Positions 1 to 7,816 of a stretch of 17,943 nt of DNA are shown piece by piece. Source of the stretch: Candidatus Curtissbacteria bacterium RIFCSPHIGHO2_12_FULL_41_17 (GTDB taxonomy: Bacteria; Patescibacteriota; Microgenomatia; Curtissbacterales; GWA2-41-24); contig MFBL01000031.1 of NCBI GenBank assembly GCA_001774945.1, forward strand, positions 1 to 17,943, written 5' to 3'. Both the position numbers and the translations under genes were made by a program. The notes beneath the pieces were generated by a model that worked only from the letters and a program-made list of their open reading frames with translations, was not told the DNA's origin and made no database searches. Each line of letters starts with the position of its first letter. Within the stretch, counting starts at the first letter, position 1.

Positions 1-741
1 AGTTGTCTCTCTGGTTACAAATTCCCAAATTGTTTTAAAATTCGGGAAGTGATTTTTGATCTCAAAAACCAAAAAAGGAGAGAAAGTTACAATACTACCA
101 ATAGAACCAGCCAGTATATATATCGGCCACTTTTTAAAGCTCGCGTTAACCAGTACCGCTAGTGCTGCAAGAAAAAGGAGAATAGTCGCCAGATAGTGAA
201 GCTGTATTACAATCCCAAAACAACCACCAGCAAGAAAAAAATAGATAACTTTTCTTTGTTTAATTCCTTTAAAAAGAAAATAGAACAAAAGCAGTGCAAA
301 AAATGGCAAGGGATTAGGATTCCAGGACGATCTTGAATATCTAACCACTAGCGGCGCTGTTGCATAAAGAAAACCGGAAAGAATTGCCGGCCAGTATCCT
401 GCAGTTTCGTCTAGAAATTTGAAAAGCAGTAGCACGGTTAAAACACCAATTGTCGCGACCATGTATGCAGGACCGACAGGATCATATCGCCAAATAAATA
501 AAAACGGTGCTCCCATCCAATAGTAAATTGGCCCAAGATAAAAACCTCCAACTGATGCAGTGGGCCCTAAAAATGTCAACCTTTTTTCTACTATCATCCT
601 TCTCATCACCAGCATATCCCTACCTTCATCGCCCAAAAAGACAACATAATCTTTAATCTTCCAAAATCGAAAGAATACGGCTGTTAAGACTAAAATTAAA
701 AAAATAGCAAATTTTATGTTTTTAAATCTTGCAAATAACAC
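1..741 (-). CDS. GT39/PMT-type polytopic membrane glycosyltransferase, partial (C-terminus beyond window)
   Basis: Reading frame open from a GTG at 741 down to base 1, 247 codons with no stop, so the C-terminal part is outside the window. The start is supported by a GAGGAC Shine-Dalgarno-like site 7 nt upstream and by an in-frame stop just before it. The protein opens with a basic stretch and a hydrophobic helix (about residues 8-25), then an acidic loop GDEGRD (37-42) and GFYLGPIYYW (66-75), followed by several hydrophobic segments. An acidic first extracytoplasmic loop is typical of GT39/PMT_2 (ArnT-like) enzymes, which move a sugar from a polyprenyl-phosphate donor to a lipid or protein on the outer face of the membrane. 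It lies 24 nt downstream of a polyprenyl-phosphate-mannose-synthase-like gene that could supply its donor. Family is fairly sure; the acceptor is unknown. Confidence 0.8.
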   Translation of the reverse strand, partial: MLFARFKNIKFAIFLILVLTAVFFRFWKIKDYVVFLGDEGRDMLVMRRMIVEKRLTFLGPTASVGGFYLGPIYYWMGAPFLFIWRYDPVGPAYMVATIGVLTVLLLFKFLDETAGYWPAILSGFLYATAPLVVRYSRSSWNPNPLPFFALLLFYFLFKGIKQRKVIYFFLAGGCFGIVIQLHYLATILLFLAALAVLVNASFKKWPIYILAGSIGSIVTFSPFLVFEIKNHFPNFKTIWEFVTRETT

Positions 742-765
742 AAAAATAGTCCTCAAATGTGATAA

Positions 766-1953
766 CTATGATTCTTTCCAAATCAGTATGGTATTTAAGA
801 CGTAATTTGCGAATAGTCCTATGACCACTCCAACTGCTAAACCGATTTGCTCATGCATCAAAAGCACTCTGGCAAAAAATAGGATTGAAATTAATTGAAT
901 AATGGGACTGGCAACAGAAGTAAGGTTAAATTTAAGGAATCTAAAAATAGAGGCTCCGTCATGGGAGCGGTGTTTAAAAGTCCATTTTTCATGAAACAGG
1001 AAGTTGAAAATTATCGATATCTCAATAGATATAATAGAGGAAATCAATAATCTATCAATTGATACTGATAAAAACTTTGGGGCTTGGTCATATAAAGGTA
1101 TAAAATCAAAAAGTGGCTTTTTTAAAATCTGAAAAAAATAAATCTGCCCTCTGTAAAAAATTCCAAGCGCAATTGCGTTTAACAGATAACTGCCGGCTCC
1201 TACCGTTAGGAATTTAAAAAAAGTTTTGGAACGTTCAATTCTTACTTTTAATCCGAATTTTAAGACATCAAGCGTATAAGCAATAATTTTTGCCTTAGAG
1301 TAACCTCTCTTTCTGTCCTCAAAAGTTATAGGGATCTCTTTAATTTTGGCACCGGCTTTGATTGCGGCATACAAAAATGCCGGCTGGATTATATACGTTT
1401 TTGCCCTCCAGGGAACTTTAGAAAAATCGATTTTTTCGAATAAATTTTTATTAAAAACCCTATAGGAATTAGTATATTCTGATAAATTAAATGTGCCCCA
1501 ACTAAGTTTGCAGTAGAAAGCAGAACCTCTTGTAAAAAGTCTCCTGTGCCATCCCAAAAGATTCTTGCCGCCTTTTATTAAACGTGACCCATTAACTAAA
1601 TCGTACCCACTACTAATATACGCAACCATCTTGGGCAACATTGCAGGATTATGTGATAAATCCCCATCCATTTGCGCCAACACGTCAGCTTTAAGTTTAT
1701 CAATTGCAAAGCGATGACCCTTAACAATTCCTACCCCCAATCCTTTTTGCTTGACATCAAGATAGTGAACTTTCGGATTAGTTAGTGCTATTTTTCCAAC
1801 AATTTGCGCTGTACCGTCTGGCGAATGACTGTCTGAAACCAGAACATGAAGATCAATTCCTGGCAATAATTTAGCCTGGAAAAGAATTTTATAAATTACA
1901 TCTTCTATGTTATCCCTTTCATTGTAAGTGGGGACATTAACAACAAGTCTCAT
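766..1953 (-). CDS. GT2 polyprenyl-phosphate mannosyltransferase (DPM1-like) fused to a GtrA-like membrane domain
   Basis: 395 aa. Residues 1-235 form a GT2 GT-A fold: VPTYNERDNI near the N-terminus, the metal-binding DxD as QMDGDLSHNP (D96, D98), and FEDRKRGYSK (211-220), the DPM1-type signature. Residues 244-393 are a GtrA-like domain with about four membrane helices and the FNFLFHEKWTF motif. DPM1-like enzymes load a sugar, usually mannose from GDP-mannose, onto polyprenyl phosphate; GtrA proteins are thought to help translocate the lipid-linked sugar. Such GT2-GtrA fusions are a known architecture. The ATG overlaps the stop of the GDP-mannose dehydratase gene by 4 nt (ATGA), implying translational coupling. 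The donor could be GDP-mannose or another sugar nucleotide made in this locus; the sequence does not decide. Confidence 0.9.
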   Translation of the reverse strand: MRLVVNVPTYNERDNIEDVIYKILFQAKLLPGIDLHVLVSDSHSPDGTAQIVGKIALTNPKVHYLDVKQKGLGVGIVKGHRFAIDKLKADVLAQMDGDLSHNPAMLPKMVAYISSGYDLVNGSRLIKGGKNLLGWHRRLFTRGSAFYCKLSWGTFNLSEYTNSYRVFNKNLFEKIDFSKVPWRAKTYIIQPAFLYAAIKAGAKIKEIPITFEDRKRGYSKAKIIAYTLDVLKFGLKVRIERSKTFFKFLTVGAGSYLLNAIALGIFYRGQIYFFQILKKPLFDFIPLYDQAPKFLSVSIDRLLISSIISIEISIIFNFLFHEKWTFKHRSHDGASIFRFLKFNLTSVASPIIQLISILFFARVLLMHEQIGLAVGVVIGLFANYVLNTILIWKES

Positions 1954-2927
1954 CGGGAATTTTTCTTAAGAAGATCAATATCTGCCTCAACCATCATTTT
2001 GACAAGTTCTTTGAAAGTAACTTTGGGGTACCAGCCCAAAACTTTTCGAGCCTTAGCAGAGTCTCCAATTAGAAAATCTACCTCGGCAGGTCTGAATAAC
2101 TCTTTAGATACTTTTACATATTTTTTCCAATTTTTTATCCCTACTACCTCAAATGCCTCTTGTGCAAACTCAAAAACTGAATGATTTTCTCCGGTTGCAA
2201 TTACGTAATCGTCCGGTTTTTTTTGCTGAAGCATCATCCACATGGCTTGCACATAATCTCCGGCAAAACCCCAGTCTCTTTTTGCGTCCAAGTTACCCAG
2301 CTCGATATAGTTTGAAAGTCTCAAGAAAATCCTGGCAACCCCATGAGTTATTTTTCGGGTAACAAATTCCAAACCTCTTCTTGGCGATTCGTGATTAAAG
2401 AGAATACCATTCACGGTAAAAAGTCCGTATGATTCCCTATAGTTAATTGTGATCCAATAACCATATACCTTTGCCACCCCATAAGGACTTCGCGGATGAA
2501 ATGGGGTTTTTTCATGCTGAGGAGTTTCTTTAACTTTACCAAACATCTCCGACGAAGAGGCTTGATAAAATTTGGCCTCCGGCTTTATTTGTCTTATTGC
2601 CTCCAACATTCTAGTAACACCCAGTGCTGTAAATTCTCCTGTTAAAACCGGTTGTGACCAGGATGTTGCTACAAAGCTTTGGGCGGCTAGATTGTAAACC
2701 TCATCAGGCATCGAATAAGATAGCGCTGAAGTTAATGACTGCTGATCTAAAAGGTCTCCGGGGATAAGATTTATTTTATCTTCAATATGCTTAATTCTTT
2801 CGTAATTAGGAGTAGAAGTTCTCCTTGTCAGACCGAAAACCTTATAATTTTTGGATAATAAAAATTCTGCCAAATAAGAACCGTCTTGGCCTGTAATTCC
2901 GGTGATGAGTGCTCTTTTTTGAACCAT
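1950..2927 (-). CDS. gmd: GDP-mannose 4,6-dehydratase
   Basis: 325 aa, extended SDR family. It converts GDP-D-mannose to GDP-4-dehydro-6-deoxy-D-mannose with an internal NADP(H) cycle. Visible motifs: nucleotide-binding GITGQDGSYL (G10, G13, G16), the catalytic SSSE (124-127), Y149 and K153 of YxxxK, and the GMD-characteristic NHESPRRG (178-185). The length fits the short bacterial form, about 320-325 aa, rather than the 373 aa enterobacterial form. It lies between rmd and the GT2-GtrA gene, overlapping the latter by 4 nt. Its product is the substrate of the reductase encoded just upstream. No clear Shine-Dalgarno site precedes the ATG at 2927; the 124 nt before it hold AT-rich repeats and a possible promoter. 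Confidence 0.95.
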   Translation of the reverse strand: MVQKRALITGITGQDGSYLAEFLLSKNYKVFGLTRRTSTPNYERIKHIEDKINLIPGDLLDQQSLTSALSYSMPDEVYNLAAQSFVATSWSQPVLTGEFTALGVTRMLEAIRQIKPEAKFYQASSSEMFGKVKETPQHEKTPFHPRSPYGVAKVYGYWITINYRESYGLFTVNGILFNHESPRRGLEFVTRKITHGVARIFLRLSNYIELGNLDAKRDWGFAGDYVQAMWMMLQQKKPDDYVIATGENHSVFEFAQEAFEVVGIKNWKKYVKVSKELFRPAEVDFLIGDSAKARKVLGWYPKVTFKELVKMMVEADIDLLKKNSR

Positions 2928-3051
2928 ACTTAAAATTTCTAATTATTCTAATTGATCTAATTTCTAAGCAAATCCCAATGACTAAGTTCTAATTTAGAAA
3001 TCGATGCTTTTGTCATTTTTTAGGTTAATTATGGTAATTAGGTTAATTAGG
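2928..3051 (-). repeat. AT-rich intergenic stretch with short direct repeats, between rmd and gmd
   Basis: 124 nt between the rmd stop and the gmd start. On the minus strand it is built from repeated AATTAACCTAATTA-like words at its upstream end and TTAGAA/AATTAG words at its downstream end. It resembles a decayed AT-rich interspersed repeat. It also holds a 19-codon ATG open frame (3016 to 2957, MTKASISK...), which has no Shine-Dalgarno site and is probably a by-product of the repeat. No RNA gene was recognised. Confidence 0.5.
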
Positions 3052-3055
3052 TCAA
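3028..3055 (-). promoter_or_regulatory. Candidate promoter upstream of gmd
   Basis: Minus strand TTGACC (3055-3050) is followed after 16 nt by CATAAT (3033-3028), each matching five of six bases of the sigma-70 consensus. The -35 overlaps the rmd stop codon. Predicted start is near 3021, giving a leader of about 95 nt. The region is very AT-rich, so chance matches are likely; moderate to low confidence. Confidence 0.4.
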
Positions 3056-4029
3056 TTTTCTAATTTCCTTCTTTCAAATTCAATTGTATCAAATAAAGTC
3101 TTATTTATAGGAATTTTTGGCATCCATCCTGTTTGTCTTTTGAACTTAGAAAAATCACAATAGATATTCTTAACATCAACCGGTCGAAATAAGCTTTTGT
3201 CTTTTTTAATCTTAATTTTTGCTTTGGAAAATGACATCAACTTTTTAAGAATATCAGCAATCTTGGCTGCTTTTCCAGATCCAATATTATAAATATTTCC
3301 CCAAACCCCTTTTTCCAGTGCCAATAAATAGGCTCTTACCATATCTCTGACATCCGTAAAATCACGCCAAGTTTCTAAATTACCCACATTTATTTCTCCT
3401 TGCCTGCCGGCAGGCAGGCCTTTTTTATTCTGCTCAATCGATACTATCTGAGCTGCAAAAGAAGAAACAACAAAGCTGGTAGATTGTCTTGGCCCTATAT
3501 GATTAAAAGGTCTAACTCGAACGACATGCAGTTTGGAATGTAAAAAAAACTGCAGACCCAACATATCCTGGGCGACTTTAGAAACTGCATACGGAGATAC
3601 CGGAGAAATCGCAGTATCCTCGTCGACAGGTAAGTCTTTAGGATCTATATTACCGTATTCGTCAGCAGATCCGATAATAAGTATTCTTGCTTTTGGGCTG
3701 AAATCTACCAAAGACTCTAATAAATAAAGTTGAGAGAATATGTTATTTGACAAAGTTTTTTGGGGGTCTTTAAAGCTTTCGGCAGGAGAGGAAAAAGCTG
3801 CTAAGTGGAATACATAATCTGGATTAATATTTTTAATATGATTTCTTAAATCATTCTTATCCAAGAGATTGCATCCTATCAACTTAATTGAACTTTTCAG
3901 GTGCTTAACGTTTTCAATTGAGTGGTCTGGGTGGAATATTCCAAAAACAGAAAATTTTTTAGAAACCAGATATTGGGCTAAGTGACTTCCTGCAAAACCG
4001 GCAACTCCTGTGATTAGTGCTTTTTTCAT
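3052..4029 (-). CDS. rmd: GDP-4-dehydro-6-deoxy-D-mannose reductase-like SDR
   Basis: 325 aa extended SDR. Motifs: GVAGFAGSH (G8, G11, G14), GSADEYG near 120-126, Y147 and K151 of YxxxK, and RPFNHIGP (173-180), the last typical of RMD reductases. RMD reduces the GMD product to GDP-D-rhamnose with NAD(P)H. The neighbour gmd supports this; GDP-6-deoxy-D-talose synthesis or a related reduction cannot be excluded, and GDP-fucose synthase is less likely from the motifs. Residues 205-211 read LPAGRQG and are encoded by a GC-rich palindromic repeat that looks inserted in frame between the Rossmann part and the INVGNLETWRDFTDVRD region. The start overlaps the ugd stop by 4 nt (ATGA). Confidence 0.85.
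   Translation of the reverse strand: MKKALITGVAGFAGSHLAQYLVSKKFSVFGIFHPDHSIENVKHLKSSIKLIGCNLLDKNDLRNHIKNINPDYVFHLAAFSSPAESFKDPQKTLSNNIFSQLYLLESLVDFSPKARILIIGSADEYGNIDPKDLPVDEDTAISPVSPYAVSKVAQDMLGLQFFLHSKLHVVRVRPFNHIGPRQSTSFVVSSFAAQIVSIEQNKKGLPAGRQGEINVGNLETWRDFTDVRDMVRAYLLALEKGVWGNIYNIGSGKAAKIADILKKLMSFSKAKIKIKKDKSLFRPVDVKNIYCDFSKFKRQTGWMPKIPINKTLFDTIEFERRKLEN
3399..3420. repeat. GC-rich palindromic repeat inside rmd
   Basis: The core GCCTGCCGGCAGGC (3402-3415) is a perfect 14 bp palindrome, followed by a further AGGCC. It is much more GC-rich than its surroundings, keeps the rmd frame, and encodes LPAGRQG. From memory, this peptide recurs in unrelated predicted CPR proteins; that was not checked here. 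Confidence 0.8.
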
Positions 4030-5330
4030 CTACCAATACCGACATATTTAAAACCCAATTGCCTTACTCTATTTATGTCAAACATATTACGCCCATCAAT
4101 AATAATTGGCGCCTTTAAAATTTTTTTTATACGATCTAAATCAAGCTCTCTAAACTGGGGCCACTCCGTTATCAAAATTAAAGCATCCTTACCGTTAAGT
4201 GCCCCGTAAGCATCTTTTGTATAATTAATGTCCGGTAAAATTTTTTTTGTATTTTCCATTGCCTGAGGATCATAGGCAGTAATTTGAGCTTTTAAGTCGA
4301 GAAGGTGCTTAATTATTTTTATTGAGGGTGATTCTCTAATATCATCGGTATTTGGTTTAAAGGCTAGACCTAAGACTGCCAGTTTCTTTCCTTCAAGGTT
4401 TTTTCTCTTCTCTTCATCTGCTCCAAGTGCTTTTCTAATCTTGGTAATAAACCTGAGAATCTGCTTCTCATTAATAGCATCAACTGCTCTAAGAAGTGTC
4501 AGGTCGTAATCAAAAAACTGACCAATTGAAATGAAGGCTAAGACATCTTTAGGCAGACAAGATCCTCCATAACCGACGCCGGGGTACAAGAATGAGCGCC
4601 CGATTCGTTTGTCTTGCCCTACCCCTTCCAATACCTTTTCGACATCGGCACCCATTTTCTCGCAGAGATTTGCAATGTCGTTCGCAAAAGAAACCTTTGT
4701 GGCAAGAAGTGCATTTGATGCATATTTAATAAGTTGTGCGCTTCTGATATCTGTGATAATTCTGTTTCCGGAAATCGGTGCATGCAGTTCAAGAAGTATC
4801 TTTTGCGCCTTTTTGCTATCTGTTCCTATAACAATCCGGTCGGGATGAAGAGTATCCTCAATAGCAGTTCCTTCTCTTAAAAATTCTGGGGATGAGGCGA
4901 ATTCAAATTTACTCTTGGCATGTTTTCTGGCAACTTCTTCCAGATCATCTTCAAAGCCGATTGGAATCGTACTTTTTATGGTTATTAAAGTATAAGTAGT
5001 AAGATTTTTGGCTGTTTCTTCAACTGCTGCAAAAAGATAGGAAAGATCTGCTTCACCGTTGTTTTTAGGAGGAGTACCGACACAGATGAAGACAACTTTA
5101 GATTTAGGCACTGACTCCTTGTAGCTTGTTGTAAAAAATAATCTTTTTGCTTTTATGTTTCTTTTGACATAATCAGCAAGTGAAGGTTCAAAAAATGGGA
5201 TTTTTCCAATCTTCAAGTCTTGAACTCTTTTTTGGTCAATGTCAACACAATAAACCTTATTGCCAAGCTGGGAAAAAACAGCCGCTGTTACTAAACCTAC
5301 ATAGCCTGCTCCGATTACAGTTAATGTCAT
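4026..5330 (-). CDS. ugd: UDP-glucose 6-dehydrogenase (UDP-glucose/GDP-mannose dehydrogenase family)
   Basis: 434 aa, the usual length. It oxidises UDP-glucose to UDP-glucuronate with two NAD+. N-terminal Rossmann domain with GAGYVGL (7-13), VGTPP near 84-88, SPEFLREG near 147-154, and the catalytic cysteine C258 in GVGYGGSCLPKD (251-262). The central and C-terminal domains are complete, with FKPNTDDIRESPS in the C-terminal half. GDP-mannose dehydrogenase shares the family and the GMD neighbour makes that alternative worth noting, but the motifs read as a UGD. It is 60 nt downstream of rmlD and overlaps rmd by 4 nt. A GAGGG lies 14 nt before the ATG, further than usual for a ribosome binding site. 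Confidence 0.88.
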   Translation of the reverse strand: MTLTVIGAGYVGLVTAAVFSQLGNKVYCVDIDQKRVQDLKIGKIPFFEPSLADYVKRNIKAKRLFFTTSYKESVPKSKVVFICVGTPPKNNGEADLSYLFAAVEETAKNLTTYTLITIKSTIPIGFEDDLEEVARKHAKSKFEFASSPEFLREGTAIEDTLHPDRIVIGTDSKKAQKILLELHAPISGNRIITDIRSAQLIKYASNALLATKVSFANDIANLCEKMGADVEKVLEGVGQDKRIGRSFLYPGVGYGGSCLPKDVLAFISIGQFFDYDLTLLRAVDAINEKQILRFITKIRKALGADEEKRKNLEGKKLAVLGLAFKPNTDDIRESPSIKIIKHLLDLKAQITAYDPQAMENTKKILPDINYTKDAYGALNGKDALILITEWPQFRELDLDRIKKILKAPIIIDGRNMFDINRVRQLGFKYVGIGR

Positions 5331-5390
5331 AAGTTAAAGTTTTCCCTCGAATCTATGAGGGGATAGTTTATTTTAGCCAAAATGAAAACT

Positions 5391-6314
5391 TTAAATCAAT
5401 TTGCCTTTCGATTGAGAATAAATTATTTGGATACCTCTCTTCCAATCTGTCGGGAGAAAGCCTAAATTTCTGATTTTTTCCACCTTCAGCCCGCCATTGG
5501 CGGATCTTGGAGCGCCAAGTTTCGTTTGTAGTATTGATCCATTCCTTACTTTTGATGGATTACCTCCGAAAGCTAATATGAGATGTTTAGCAAAATCATA
5601 AGGAGTTGTTATTTGGGGACTAGCAATATGAAAAATCCCTCTTTGATTTCTGCTAATTATGAGTCGAATTGCAGGAGCAAGATCATCTATAAATGTAGGT
5701 GAAAAAAACTGGTCGGAAAACATCGGAAATAAATTATTTTCCTGATATCTTCTTAAAATAATTTTTGCAAAATCATCTTTCTTTTGAAATTCGGCCCGGT
5801 AAGGATAAGATATTCGCAAAATTATAAAGTCAGCTAATACTCTTTGAACAATCTTTTCACCCTCTATTTTGGAAAGGCCATACCACGAAATTTTGTCTAG
5901 ATCCCCTCCAATTGGATCTGTTTCGTCATATGGACCATTTATTCCGTCAAATACGAAGTCAGTTGAAATAAATATTAGTTTTCGTTTAAATTTTTTACAA
6001 GCATTCGCAACATTTCTGACACCTTCAACATTGATTTTCCAGCAATTTCCTTCTTTGTTTCCGCGTTGTTTTTCTGCCTCATCTACATCTGCGAAAGCGG
6101 AGAATAAAATCAAATACTGGAAGTTATTTTGTAAAAAAAAATGGCGGACTGATTTAACATCTGTTATATCTACTGGGATTTCTCCATGCAAATCGGCTTT
6201 AATCAGCCTAAAATTTTGATTTGACAGGTCACAAAATCTCGAACCTACCATTGACGAGGAGCCTATAACTGCTAAAGGTAACTTGTTATTTGAGTCCAAA
6301 GTCATTGCGGACAT
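5391..6314 (-). CDS. rmlD: dTDP-4-dehydrorhamnose reductase
   Basis: 307 aa SDR; last step of dTDP-L-rhamnose synthesis, reducing dTDP-4-dehydro-L-rhamnose with NAD(P)H. Motifs: SAFADVDEAE (72-81, the RmlD-type acidic loop), STDFVFDG (117-124), Y145 and K149 of YGLSK, and FFSPTFIDDLA (203-213). The nucleotide-binding loop is IGSSSMVGS (17-25) instead of the more common GxxGQLG. The first ATG is at 6314; another in-frame ATG at 6305 is also possible. The start lies inside the end of the rmlC-like gene, a 29 nt overlap. A 13 bp palindrome encodes part of RSANGG near residue 272; that segment aligns with the RPANSxL motif of RmlD, so it may be native rather than inserted. Confidence 0.9.
   Translation of the reverse strand: MSAMTLDSNNKLPLAVIGSSSMVGSRFCDLSNQNFRLIKADLHGEIPVDITDVKSVRHFFLQNNFQYLILFSAFADVDEAEKQRGNKEGNCWKINVEGVRNVANACKKFKRKLIFISTDFVFDGINGPYDETDPIGGDLDKISWYGLSKIEGEKIVQRVLADFIILRISYPYRAEFQKKDDFAKIILRRYQENNLFPMFSDQFFSPTFIDDLAPAIRLIISRNQRGIFHIASPQITTPYDFAKHLILAFGGNPSKVRNGSILQTKLGAPRSANGGLKVEKIRNLGFLPTDWKRGIQIIYSQSKGKLI
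5491..5503. repeat. Short GC-rich inverted repeat in rmlD
   Basis: CCGCCATTGGCGG, a perfect 6+1+6 inverted repeat, GC-rich against an AT-rich background. It has the same style as the palindromes at 3402-3415 and 15405-15420. It could equally be ordinary coding sequence, since the encoded residues fit a conserved RmlD position. Confidence 0.4.
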
Positions 6315-6807
6315 CTTGCCACCTAAATTGGCTATTTATTACCCTTCCCTCATCTTCTCCAGTATAGAGTTGGGTCGGGAAGTTAAGAAGGGACCCTGGC
6401 TCTTTGGAAATCACCATAAAACCATGGTAAACCAGCTCCGGAATCACCAGAAGATACAATTCTTCTTTCTGAGGTCCCTGCAAGAATAGGTTCAGTCGCC
6501 CTTTGGTTTTGGAATTTTCCCTTGGATCGTAAAGAGCAGTGATAATTCGGCCCGAAACACAAATAAAACGGTCTTTCTGTATTTTGTGTACATGCCATTT
6601 GTCTTCGTCACGGCAAACCCCCGATGGGGTTACTGAAAGATATTGCATTGTAAAAGGCAAATTTAGTTCGTTATAAACATCTGTCCAGTCTTTTCTTAGT
6701 GTCTCAACCAAAGTTCCTGATTGATCTTTGTGAATTACTAATTTTTTTACTACTACTCCCTCTATTAAATCTTTTTGATCTGATAACGTATTATATTTAA
6801 GTTTCAT
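6286..6807 (-). CDS. RmlC-like cupin (dTDP-4-dehydrorhamnose 3,5-epimerase family)
   Basis: 173 aa, a typical RmlC length. The cupin pattern is visible: WHVHKIQKDRFICVSG (71-86), YDPRENSKTKG (93-103), and IPELVYHGFM (122-131), corresponding to the IPxGFAHGF strand. The usual RGLHxQ catalytic motif is replaced by RDEDKWHVHK, so it is a divergent member. By position between rmlB and rmlD it should epimerise dTDP-4-dehydro-6-deoxyglucose at C3 and C5, completing the dTDP-L-rhamnose pathway. It overlaps rmlB by 11 nt and rmlD by 29 nt. A family member with altered specificity, or a 3-epimerase only, is possible, so no symbol is assigned. Confidence 0.8.
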   Translation of the reverse strand: MKLKYNTLSDQKDLIEGVVVKKLVIHKDQSGTLVETLRKDWTDVYNELNLPFTMQYLSVTPSGVCRDEDKWHVHKIQKDRFICVSGRIITALYDPRENSKTKGRLNLFLQGPQKEELYLLVIPELVYHGFMVISKEPGSLLNFPTQLYTGEDEGRVINSQFRWQDVRNDFGLK

Positions 6808-7816
6808 TTCTTAAAATGTATTGTTTCTGGTAATAATTCTCAAAATTTTTATTTCTTAGTTTCTGCCACCAGTTTTTATTCTCTTTATACCACGTGACTG
6901 TTTTGCCAAGTGCAGTTTCAAAATCAAATTTCGGCTTCCACCCAAGCTCTTTTTTTATTTTTGTGGCATCAATTGCATATCTTCTATCATGACCTGGTCT
7001 GTCTTTTACATATTCGATTTTATCTTCTTTCATTTCCAGAATTTCAAGAATTTTTTTGATGGCTTGGATATTGGAAATATCATTATCAATTCCTATACAA
7101 TAAGTTTCGCCTATCTTACCTTTGGTAATGACTGAATCGATTGCTGCACAATGGTCCTCAACGTAGAGCCAATCACGAACATAAAGACCGTCTCCATATA
7201 CCGGCACCTTTTTGTTTTCCAACAGATTAGTTATGGCAAGAGATATTAGCTTTTCCGGGTATTGATACGGCCCGAAATTATTGGAACAGTTTGTAATAGT
7301 AATTGGAAGTTGATAAGTGGTAAAGTATGCTCTTACTAAATGATCAGATGCCGCTTTTGAGGCGGCATATGGACTTCTCGGATTATAATTTGTTTCTTCG
7401 TTAAATTTTTTGTCAGAGTTAAGTTCCAATGCTCCAAAGACCTCATCGGTTGAGACGTGATGGAAGCGCTTAACTTTTGCTTGAATTGCAGCATCTAAAA
7501 GCACCTGGGTTCCGACTACATTTGTGAGGATAAACGGGGCCGGATCAAGGATTGACCTGTCAACATGGCTTTCAGCTGCAAAATTAACAACAATATCAAC
7601 CCCCTCAAGCGCTTCCTTGATGTCAGCTGATTGTGCAATGTCACCTTTTATGAATTCGTAATTGGGGTTACTTGTAACATCCTCCAAATTTTCGGGATTG
7701 CCGGCATAAGTCAATTTATCAAAGTTGATTAAATGATCATTTGAATGATTATCTAACCAATAATGAATGAAGTTGGAGCCGATAAAGCCTGCTCCTCCGG
7801 TAACTAGAACTTTCAT
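6797..7816 (-). CDS. rmlB: dTDP-glucose 4,6-dehydratase
   Basis: 339 aa extended SDR; converts dTDP-glucose to dTDP-4-dehydro-6-deoxyglucose. Motifs: GGAGFIGSN (7-15), FDKLTYAGNPENL (32-44), the catalytic STDEVFG (122-128), Y150 and K154 of YAASK, and NCSNNFGPYQYPEKLI (about 176-191), all characteristic of RmlB. Length is normal. The start overlaps the rmlA stop by 4 nt (ATGA) and the end overlaps the rmlC-like gene by 11 nt, so the rml genes are probably translated in a coupled series. Confidence 0.96.
   Translation of the reverse strand: MKVLVTGGAGFIGSNFIHYWLDNHSNDHLINFDKLTYAGNPENLEDVTSNPNYEFIKGDIAQSADIKEALEGVDIVVNFAAESHVDRSILDPAPFILTNVVGTQVLLDAAIQAKVKRFHHVSTDEVFGALELNSDKKFNEETNYNPRSPYAASKAASDHLVRAYFTTYQLPITITNCSNNFGPYQYPEKLISLAITNLLENKKVPVYGDGLYVRDWLYVEDHCAAIDSVITKGKIGETYCIGIDNDISNIQAIKKILEILEMKEDKIEYVKDRPGHDRRYAIDATKIKKELGWKPKFDFETALGKTVTWYKENKNWWQKLRNKNFENYYQKQYILRNET

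Noticed and set aside
5341..5362. Terminator hairpin between rmlD and ugd (CCCTC...GAGGG)
   Set aside because: Only a 5 bp stem with no T-tract in the direction of transcription; the genes probably share one transcript.
5869..6219. 116-codon open frame on the plus strand
   Set aside because: It lies wholly antisense to rmlD, which has clear family motifs; the plus-strand translation has no recognisable motif. The other plus-strand frames were rejected for the same reason.
6383..6598. 71-codon minus-strand frame inside the rmlC-like gene
   Set aside because: Overlaps the rmlC-like gene in another frame and shows no motif; a shadow.
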